Below, one piece after another: positions 57,786-64,000 of a stretch of 64,000 nucleotides of DNA; positions within the stretch are counted from its first letter, which is position 1, and each line of letters begins with the position of its first letter. The stretch lies in the NCBI GenBank assembly GCA_014803435.1, contig JACYFD010000002.1, positions 186,001-250,000 on the forward strand, written 5' to 3'. The notes beneath the pieces are model-generated. The model saw nothing but the letters and a program-made list of their open reading frames with translations, did no database searches and had not been told where the DNA came from. The stretch comes from Cellulosimicrobium terreum. Its GTDB lineage: Bacteria > Actinomycetota > Actinomycetes > Actinomycetales > Cellulomonadaceae. Both the position numbers and the translations under genes were made by a program.

Positions 57786-58223
57786 GTGGGCCAGGAGTTC
57801 ATCGGGGCGGGCGTGGGGTTCCCGCTGCGGACCGACCGCACGGGACGCATCGCGCTCGTGCACCGGACGCAGGAGATCGAGGAGAGCATCCGGCTCATCC
57901 TCGCCACCGCCCCGGGGGAGCGGCCCATGCGGCCCGAGTTCGGCTGCGCCGTCCACGACTACGTCTTCGCGCCCGCCGACGCGGGGACCGCGGGCGACAT
58001 CGCCTACGCGGTCCGGGTCGCGCTCGAACGGTGGGAGCCCCGCGTCGAGCTGCACGACGTGCTCGTCCGGTTCGACCGCGCCGACCAGGGCGTGCTGTAC
58101 ATCGACGTCCGGTACGCGCTGCGCGGCACCAACGACCCGCGCAACCTCGTGTTCCCCTTCTACGTCATCCCGCGGGAGACCCCGAGCGGCGGGGCGTTGC
58201 TCGACGCCAGGGCGGGTGAGTGA
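57786..58223 (+). CDS. gp25-like baseplate wedge protein (Pvc9)
   Basis: Protein of 145 residues from a GTG at 57786, 66 bases after the spike gene and preceded by GAAGGAGG. The gp25 (GPW) domain shows IEESIRLILATAPGERPMRPEFGCAVHDYVF with the conserved E-R-x-M-x-P-x-F-G pattern. It links baseplate wedges to the first sheath ring. Its stop lies within the next gene, which begins at a GTG eight bases earlier. Confidence 0.95.
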   Translation: MGQEFIGAGVGFPLRTDRTGRIALVHRTQEIEESIRLILATAPGERPMRPEFGCAVHDYVFAPADAGTAGDIAYAVRVALERWEPRVELHDVLVRFDRADQGVLYIDVRYALRGTNDPRNLVFPFYVIPRETPSGGALLDARAGE

Positions 58224-60168
58224 CGTGCTGCCCTCCCCGGACCTCGACGACCGCCGCTTCCAGGACCTCGTCGACGACGCGAAGCGGATGGTCCAGGCGC
58301 GCTGCCCGGAGTGGACGGACCACAACGTGTCCGACCCGGGCGTGACCCTCATCGAGACGTTCGCCTTCATGACGGACCAGCTCCTGTACCGCCTCAACCG
58401 CGTCCCCGACCGCCTGTACGTCGCGTTCCTCGAGCTCCTCGGCATCACGCTGCACCCGGCGACCGCCGCGCGGGTGGACGTCGTCTTCTGGCTGTCCGCG
58501 CCGCAGCCGGAGCCGGTCGACGTGCCCGTGGGGACCGAGGTCGGGACCGTCCGCACCGAGCGGGACGACGCCGTCGTGTTCCGCACCACCGGCAGCCTCA
58601 CGGTGCCGCCGCGCAGCCGCACGCACCTCGTCACCCTGGGAGCCGACGCCGTGTCGGTGCGCCGCGTCGACGCGGTGCGGACCGGGGTGGGGTTCCCCGC
58701 GTTCGGGGAGCCGCCCGTCCAGGGCGACGCCCTGCTCGTCGGCCTGGACGACGCCGCGCCCGGGTGCGCCGTCGTCCTGCGGTTCGACTGCGACGTGCAG
58801 GGCGTGGGCGTCGACCCGAGGCACCCACCGCTCGTGTGGGAGGCGTGGGACGGCGCGCGCTGGGCGCGCTGCGACGTCGACTCGGACGGCACCGGCGGTC
58901 TGAACCGCGCCGGCGACGTCGTGCTGCACGTCCCCGCGAACCACGCGACGTCGGTCGAGGACGGGCTGCGGGCCGGCTGGCTCCGCTGCCGGGTCGTCGA
59001 GCCGGAGGAGGGCGCCCGCGCCTACAGCTCGTCCCCGGTGGTCCGGGACGTCGAGGCGTTCACCATCGGCGGCACGGTCGCCGCCGTGCACGCCGAGACC
59101 GTGACGGACGAGGTCCTCGGCACGTCGGAGGGCATACCCGGGCAGACGTTCCGGCTCGAGCGCCGCCCCGTCGTCGCGAGCGGCGGTCCGCTCACGCTCG
59201 AGGTCGCCACCGGCGACGGGTGGCGGACGTGGACGGAGACGGACTCGTTCGCCGGCGCCGGACCGGAGGACGACGTGTTCACCGTGGACCGGGCGACGGG
59301 CGAGGTCCACCTGCCGCCCGCGGTGCGCGACGTCGACGGCGCGCTCGTCCCGTACGGCGCGGTGCCGCCGGCGGGCGCGCTGCTGCGGGTCCCCGCGTAC
59401 CGGGTGGGCGGCGGCCCGTCGGGCAACGTCGCGACCGGGGCCGTGCAGGTCCTGCGCGGGACCATCGGGTTCGTCGAGCGCGTCGAGAACCGGCGGCCCG
59501 CGCTCGGCGGGGTGGACGCCGAGTCGATCGACGAGGCGCGTGCCCGCGGCCCGCTCGCGCTGCGCACCCGGGACCGCGCGGTGACCGCGGAGGACTACGA
59601 GCACCTGACGCGCGACGCCGCACCCGACCTCGCGCGCGTGCGCTGCGTCCCCGTCGTCGGGGCGGCGGAGGCGGTCCGCGTCCTCGTGGTGCCGGCCGTG
59701 CCCGCGGACGACGAGGGCCGCCGTCGCTTCGAGGATCTCGTGCCCGACGCGGAGGTGCTCGCCCGCATCGTCGACCACCTCGAGCCGCGCCGGACCCTGG
59801 GCGCGCGGGTCGTCGTGGAGCCGCCGTTCTACCAGGGGGTCACCGTCGTCGCCCGGATCACCGCGCGCCGTCGGGCGCACCGGGTCCGGCTCGAGGCCGC
59901 GGCGACGCGTGCTCTCCACGTGTACGTCGACCCGCTCGGCGGCGGTCCCGACGGCCAGGGCTGGCCCTTCGGCCGGGCCGTCCGTGCGGGCGACGTGTAC
60001 GCCGCGCTCCAGCGCGTGGAGGGGGTCGAGACGATCGAGGACGTCAAGCTGTTCGCCGCCGACCCGATCACGGGCGAGCGCGGGGACCCCGTGCAGCGCG
60101 TCGACGTCGCGCCGCACGCGCTCGCGTTCTCCTACCAGCACCAGGTCCGGGTGGTGGAGCCGTCATGA
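58216..60168 (+). CDS. Baseplate J-like protein (Pvc11-type wedge)
   Basis: Protein of 650 residues, GTG start at 58216. It opens LDDRRFQDLVDDAKRMVQARCPEWTDHNVSDPGVTLIETFAFM, the typical baseplate-J N-terminus with the W-T-D-H-N-x-S-D-P-G block. A lectin-like middle (about 210-420) and a C-terminal J core (DRAVTAEDYEHLTRDAAPDLARV) follow. It forms the wedge that expands on contraction. The stop overlaps the next ATG by four bases. Confidence 0.92.
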   Translation: MSDVLPSPDLDDRRFQDLVDDAKRMVQARCPEWTDHNVSDPGVTLIETFAFMTDQLLYRLNRVPDRLYVAFLELLGITLHPATAARVDVVFWLSAPQPEPVDVPVGTEVGTVRTERDDAVVFRTTGSLTVPPRSRTHLVTLGADAVSVRRVDAVRTGVGFPAFGEPPVQGDALLVGLDDAAPGCAVVLRFDCDVQGVGVDPRHPPLVWEAWDGARWARCDVDSDGTGGLNRAGDVVLHVPANHATSVEDGLRAGWLRCRVVEPEEGARAYSSSPVVRDVEAFTIGGTVAAVHAETVTDEVLGTSEGIPGQTFRLERRPVVASGGPLTLEVATGDGWRTWTETDSFAGAGPEDDVFTVDRATGEVHLPPAVRDVDGALVPYGAVPPAGALLRVPAYRVGGGPSGNVATGAVQVLRGTIGFVERVENRRPALGGVDAESIDEARARGPLALRTRDRAVTAEDYEHLTRDAAPDLARVRCVPVVGAAEAVRVLVVPAVPADDEGRRRFEDLVPDAEVLARIVDHLEPRRTLGARVVVEPPFYQGVTVVARITARRRAHRVRLEAAATRALHVYVDPLGGGPDGQGWPFGRAVRAGDVYAALQRVEGVETIEDVKLFAADPITGERGDPVQRVDVAPHALAFSYQHQVRVVEPS

Positions 60169-60767
60169 GCACCGGCACGGGCACTGATTCGCGTGCCGGC
60201 GACCGTCGGTCGACGGGCCGGGTCGCGGTCGAGGGGCTCGCGAGCCCGCACCCCGTCGCGTCCATGCTCCCGGGCGTGTACCTCGACGACGACCTCCTCG
60301 GACGGTTCGTCACGGCGTTCGACGACGCGCTCGCGCCCGTCTTCCTCACGCTCGACACGCTCGAGTGCTACGTCGACCCGCACCTCGCGCCCCGCGACCA
60401 CCTCGAGTGGGTGGGCCGCTGGGTCGGGGTCGAGCTCGACCCCGGCTGGGACCTCGCCCGGTGCCGGGAGGTGGTGGCCGACGCCGCCCGCACCCAGCGG
60501 CTGCGCGGCACGTCCCGCGGGGTGGCCGACGCCGTGCGCGCCGTCGCCGGTGGCGTCGTGGAGGTCACGGACACGGGCGGCGTGGTCGCGTCGACGACGG
60601 CGGGTGCGGACCTGCCCGGGAGCGGCGACCCGTCAGGCCCGTCGTTCCACGTCCGGGTGCGTGCCGACGACCCCGGCACGATCGACGAGGCGCACCTGCG
60701 GGACGTCGTCACGCAGTCCTGCCCCGTCCACGTCCCGTACACGCTCGAGGTGGTGGAGAGCAGATGA
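60165..60767 (+). CDS. Tail protein I (gpI-like) baseplate component
   Basis: Protein of 200 residues matching the phage tail protein I family: ASMLPGVYLDDDLLGRFVTAFDDALAPVF, then YVDPHLAPRDHLEWVGRWVGVELD and RTQRLRGTSRGVADAV. Small compared with the 600-1000-residue Pvc12 wedge proteins of other eCIS, which suggests a simplified baseplate. Coupled to neighbours by ATGA overlaps. Confidence 0.85.
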   Translation: MSTGTGTDSRAGDRRSTGRVAVEGLASPHPVASMLPGVYLDDDLLGRFVTAFDDALAPVFLTLDTLECYVDPHLAPRDHLEWVGRWVGVELDPGWDLARCREVVADAARTQRLRGTSRGVADAVRAVAGGVVEVTDTGGVVASTTAGADLPGSGDPSGPSFHVRVRADDPGTIDEAHLRDVVTQSCPVHVPYTLEVVESR

Positions 60768-61912
60768 CCACGACGACCATGACCTGCCCGACCTGCGGCC
60801 AGGCGAACGAGCCAGGCGTCTCGTTCTGCGGGTCCTGCGGCTCCTACCTCGAGTGGGAGCCGACCGAGCCGGACCCGCCCGCGGCGGTCGAACGAGCGGC
60901 CGAGCCGGACATCGACCCGGCGGTCGAGCCTGGCGCCGGGGGCGACGTCGGGCCGGACGCCGCGCCCGTGCCGCCACCTCCCGTCGCGTCCGCGCCCGCG
61001 CCCGTCCCGTCACGGGCACCCGTGCCGTCACCGGAGCCGTCCGCTGCAGCGGCACCCGCACCGGCTGGCGCACCGGCCCCGCCGGCCCCGCGCGCGCCGG
61101 CTGCCGTGCTGCCCGGTGCCCCGCGCGAGCGGCCCGCCCCCCGCGCCCCGGAGCCCGACGAGCCCCCGCCCGAGGCGGGGGACCTCATCTGCGGTACGTG
61201 CGGGGCCGGCAACGTCCCGAGCCGGCACTTCTGCCGCCGCTGCGGGACCAGCCTGACCGACGCGCGGGTCCAGGGCCGACGGTCGTGGTGGCAGCGCCTC
61301 CTGCACCCGGACCGCACGCCGGCCGCCGCCGGGTCGCGGCCCCGGCGCCGTCGTCGCCGCTTCCCGACGAAGACGGTCGTCGCGCTCGTCGTGGTCGGCG
61401 GCCTCGCGTTCGCCGGGTTCCAGCTGCGGGACCAGATCGGCAGCGGGGCCACGACGGTCCAGGACCGGCTCCAGGGCGGGGAGGTCTACAACCCGGTGGC
61501 CGTCCGGGCGTCGAGCGAGGCGGCGGACCGGCCGGCGACACAGCTCACCGACGGCACGAACAACCTCGCGTGGTCGCCCGCGAAGCCGGGGGACGGGGTC
61601 GGGCAGGCGATGGTCTTCACGTTCGACGAGCCGTTCCGGCTGGTCAACATCCTCGTCACGGGTGGGGCGTCGACCGTCCAGGAGGAGTACCTGCAGGACG
61701 CGAGCCCGCGCGCCCTCGACGTGGTCGTCACGCGCGCTGACGGCTCGACGGCGGAGTACCGGGTGACGCTCGACGACGTCCCCGGCCCGCAGCCGCTCGA
61801 CGTCGCCGAGGACGACGTGACCGAGGTCCGGCTCACGATCGCCTCGACGTTCCGGGCGACTCCGGAGACGTCTGTCGCGGTGGCGGAGGTCGAGTTCCGG
61901 GGGCGCCCGTGA
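60764..61912 (+). CDS. Zinc-ribbon, single-pass membrane protein with NADase-type glycan-binding-like domain
   Basis: Protein of 382 residues. Two zinc ribbons frame a Pro/Ala-rich linker: CPTCG-x(10)-CGSCG (Cys8, 11, 22, 25) and CGTCG-x(10)-CRRCG (Cys143, 146, 157, 160). A poly-arginine segment (194-199) precedes one transmembrane helix (about 202-220), and a C-terminal discoidin-like domain (about 240-382: ATQLTDGTNNLAWSPAKPGDGVGQ) lies outside. Last gene of the operon. With the ribbons inside and the lectin-like domain outside, it could tether the particle to the membrane or sense the surface. Its last 80 bases overlap the convergent regulator gene. Confidence 0.75.
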   Translation: MTTTTMTCPTCGQANEPGVSFCGSCGSYLEWEPTEPDPPAAVERAAEPDIDPAVEPGAGGDVGPDAAPVPPPPVASAPAPVPSRAPVPSPEPSAAAAPAPAGAPAPPAPRAPAAVLPGAPRERPAPRAPEPDEPPPEAGDLICGTCGAGNVPSRHFCRRCGTSLTDARVQGRRSWWQRLLHPDRTPAAAGSRPRRRRRRFPTKTVVALVVVGGLAFAGFQLRDQIGSGATTVQDRLQGGEVYNPVAVRASSEAADRPATQLTDGTNNLAWSPAKPGDGVGQAMVFTFDEPFRLVNILVTGGASTVQEEYLQDASPRALDVVVTRADGSTAEYRVTLDDVPGPQPLDVAEDDVTEVRLTIASTFRATPETSVAVAEVEFRGRP

Positions 61913-64000
61913 CCGCGCCGGGCACGCCGAGCTCGCGCAGCACGGTGTCGTACTCGCGCCGCGCGTGCACGGCCGCCGTGTGGTCGCCCATCTCCGTGAG
62001 CGCGCGCAGGAGGATCCGCCACGGCGTGTCGGCCCACCGGTTGAGCTCGATGCTGCGACGTGCGGCCACGACGGCGCGGTCGACGTCCCCGTGGTGCAGG
62101 CTAGCGGTCGCGAGGGACTCGGCGGCGCCCGCCGCCTGCAGCGCGTACCGGTCGCGCAGCGGCAGTACCCACTCGGCCGTGCCCTCCTCCGGGAGGAGGT
62201 CGCCGCCGTAGGCGTCGAGCGCGACCTGCCAGGCGCCCGCGGCCACCTCCGGCTCGTCGCGCTCGATCCGCTGCGCGCGCGCCAGCCGTTGCTCGAACCT
62301 CGCGACGTCGCAGTCGGAGCCGGGCGGGAGCGGGAGCATGTAGCTCTCGCCGTCCCGCCGGACCAGCCCCTCGCCCCGCGGTGCGGCCCGGGGATCCAGC
62401 GCCCGCCGCACCGCGGAGACGTTCACGTGCAGGTTGTGCAGCGCGGCACGCAGGTCGAGCTCGCCCCACAGCGCCTCGGCCAGACGTTCGCGGTGGACCG
62501 GCCGGCCGGCGTGCATCGACAGGAACCGCAGGGTCCGTCGCGCCCGTGGACGGAGCCGCGACAGGTCGACGGCGCGGCCGTCCACCGCGATGCGGTAGAC
62601 GCCGAAGCACTGCACGTCGACCACGCGGTCCAGGACCGCGACGGCGGGCCTCGTCACCTCACCGTCCAGGTTCTCGCCCTCGACGGCGGGCCCGGGCCCG
62701 GGTCCGGTGCCGGGCACCGGCACGACGGCCGCCGTCGACCCTTGTGCCGGAACAGGCGCCGGAACGGGCGGCGGCACGAGCGCCGGCACGGGTGACGACG
62801 TCACGACGGAGGTCATGCCGACCGTCCGCGCCGTGGACGACGCGAGGGTCAGCAGCTCCTCGCGCTCGGCCGGCTTGCACCCCGCGAGCGCGACGTAGGC
62901 GAGCGCCAGCGCGCCCGGCACGTCCGCGGAGCGGGCGACGCTCTCGGCCTGCTCGGCGAGCTCCATCGCGTCGGGCAGGCCCACCTCCACCGCCGCGAGG
63001 GCGAGGTGCGCGCGCGCCCACGCCTCCAGGGTGCCCGCCCCCCGCGCGCGGCACCGCTGGGCGAGGTCCTCCCATTCCTCCGGCGTCGCCCGGCCGTAGC
63101 GCGACTCGGCGATCACCCGCGCGCCGGCGACGATGAGCGCGCTCCAGAGGTCCCCGTCGCGCTCGCACGCCGCGACGACGCGCGCGACGTCGTGCGGGCA
63201 CGCCTCGTCGTCGAACGCGGCGACGACGCCGTGCGTGATGCGGGCCAGCCAGACGCTGCCCCGGCGCTCGGCCTCGGAGTGGATCCGGTCCAGCGACGCA
63301 CCCACCTCGTGCGTCGGGGCGTCCGCCGTGAGCGTCGTCGTGAGGAGCTGGGCCAGGAGCATCATGGTCGTGTCCGCGTCGTCGTCGCTCGCGGCCTCCC
63401 GCAGGAGGTCCCGCGACCGGAGCTGGTCTCCTTGCAGGAGTCGGGCGAGCCCTTCGGCGAGCTCCCGGCCGCGGTTCAGGCCGCGGGACTCGGGCAGGAC
63501 CGCGCCCGGCGAGCGCATCGACGCGGCGACGACGACGTGGAACCACTCGGAGCCCGACCTGGCGTCAGGACCGGCGGACAGGGGGACGGACGACGGGACG
63601 GACGGCGACTGCCCGTAGAGCGCCTCGATGGCGAGCCGGGCGGCGGCGTGCTCGGCCGCGTCGACGTCGTCGCGCCCCGCTGCGGACGCGAGGACCCGCC
63701 GCGCCTCGGTGATCCGACCGTCGGTGAGCAGGTCCTGCAGGTGGGCGAGCAGCACCGTGCCGTCGGCGGCGACGAGGTCCGGGGGGAAGGCCGGTCCCCA
63801 GTCGCGCTCGCCGCGGTCCAGCACCGTGGCCCGGCTCCGCGGGAGCAGCCGGCGCACGGCCTCGACGTCGCGCGCCCGTGCCCGCGCGCGCAGCGCCTCC
63901 GGCACGGCTCCCTCCGACTCGAGGACCTCGGCCGCCCGGGCGTGCATGTCCCGCGACTGCTGGACCGACATCTCGTCCGACACCGCGGTGAGGAGGTGCC
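61833..64000 (-). CDS. BTAD/SARP-type transcriptional regulator, partial
   Basis: The gene continues beyond the window end: the frame is open to 64000 (a GTG at 63983 is inside conserved-looking sequence, HLLTAVSDEMSVQQSRDMHARAAEVLE). The N-terminal visible part is TPR-like helices (about 450 residues). A Pro/Val linker comes next, then an OmpR-like winged helix (CFGVYRIAVDGRAVDLSRL, RRTLRFLSMHAGRPVHRERL, ALHNLHVNVSAVRRALDP) and the BTAD helical domain (ERDEPEVAAGAWQVALDAYGGDLLP). The layout suggests a large STAND/LuxR-like ATPase regulator with a C-terminal DNA-binding domain. It may control the adjacent injection operon; that is inferred from position only. Confidence 0.8.
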   Translation of the reverse strand, partial: HLLTAVSDEMSVQQSRDMHARAAEVLESEGAVPEALRARARARDVEAVRRLLPRSRATVLDRGERDWGPAFPPDLVAADGTVLLAHLQDLLTDGRITEARRVLASAAGRDDVDAAEHAAARLAIEALYGQSPSVPSSVPLSAGPDARSGSEWFHVVVAASMRSPGAVLPESRGLNRGRELAEGLARLLQGDQLRSRDLLREAASDDDADTTMMLLAQLLTTTLTADAPTHEVGASLDRIHSEAERRGSVWLARITHGVVAAFDDEACPHDVARVVAACERDGDLWSALIVAGARVIAESRYGRATPEEWEDLAQRCRARGAGTLEAWARAHLALAAVEVGLPDAMELAEQAESVARSADVPGALALAYVALAGCKPAEREELLTLASSTARTVGMTSVVTSSPVPALVPPPVPAPVPAQGSTAAVVPVPGTGPGPGPAVEGENLDGEVTRPAVAVLDRVVDVQCFGVYRIAVDGRAVDLSRLRPRARRTLRFLSMHAGRPVHRERLAEALWGELDLRAALHNLHVNVSAVRRALDPRAAPRGEGLVRRDGESYMLPLPPGSDCDVARFEQRLARAQRIERDEPEVAAGAWQVALDAYGGDLLPEEGTAEWVLPLRDRYALQAAGAAESLATASLHHGDVDRAVVAARRSIELNRWADTPWRILLRALTEMGDHTAAVHARREYDTVLRELGVPGAVTGAPGTRPPPPRQTSPESPGTSRRS

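Overview
The window is very GC-rich DNA with dense, mostly four-base-overlapping genes and many GTG starts. This fits an actinobacterium of the Cellulomonas / Cellulosimicrobium / Promicromonospora type. The secreted CBM2-GH6 cellulase, the GH92 mannosidase and the heme genes arranged as a hemA / hemE-hemY / hemC-hemD-hemB-hemL block support this. That placement is an inference from gene content; no rRNA or other taxonomic marker is present.

Layout. (1) 0.1-2 kb: a DUF2330 secreted membrane protein and an HdeD/DUF308 membrane protein. (2) 2-10.8 kb: heme biosynthesis. hemA reads rightward; hemE-hemY and then hemC-hemD-hemB-hemL read leftward. Together they take glutamyl-tRNA to uroporphyrinogen III and coproporphyrinogen, then the HemY oxidation. 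HemH, HemQ and HemN/HemF are not in the window. (3) 11-26.4 kb: mainly secreted and envelope proteins. These are a GH92 mannosidase, a DUF1254 protein, gamma-glutamyltransferase, a Ppx/GppA phosphatase, two tandem paralogous WXG100-headed large proteins, an M23 peptidase with three SH3b repeats, an arylsulfotransferase-like lipoprotein and a GH6 cellulase. (4) 26.6-32.3 kb: a PadR regulator with its membrane-protein partner, purB, a small WXG-like protein coupled to a large alpha/beta hydrolase, and a holin-like four-helix membrane protein.

(5) 32.4-61.9 kb: an extracellular contractile injection system (eCIS), the centre of interest. A leftward pair encodes a PAAR spike tip and a single-pass membrane protein. 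A lone LuxR-type regulator follows, then a rightward operon (TolB-like secreted protein, DUF4255/Pvc16 terminator, AAA+ ATPase, HEXXH metallopeptidase-like candidate cargo, DUF4157 protein). A separate leftward gene looks like another candidate cargo. After an interruption by three unrelated genes (esterase-like hydrolase, XRE regulator, small hydrolase; 44.9-48.4 kb) comes the structural operon: sheath, tube, zinc-ribbon assembly protein, DUF6760, a 1081-residue Pro/Ala-rich protein, second tube, LysM baseplate protein, VgrG-like spike, gp25, baseplate J, tail protein I, and a zinc-ribbon membrane protein with a lectin-like domain. No capsid, portal, terminase or TssJLM genes are present, so this is neither a prophage nor a type VI system.

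Two features tie the eCIS together. A decamer CGATCGGGCA, in its best form the 14-base palindrome TGCCCGATCGGGCA, occurs in all four eCIS-associated promoter regions and is a likely operator of the locus LuxR protein. Three adjacent non-structural proteins (HEXXH protein, DUF4157 protein, 324-residue protein) share an N-terminal L-Q-x(3)-G-N signature with VQR or IQR close by, and the 1081-residue protein carries thirteen QR sites in related contexts. I read this as a possible cargo-recognition or processing code.

(6) 61.8-64 kb: a leftward BTAD/SARP-type regulator that runs off the end of the window.
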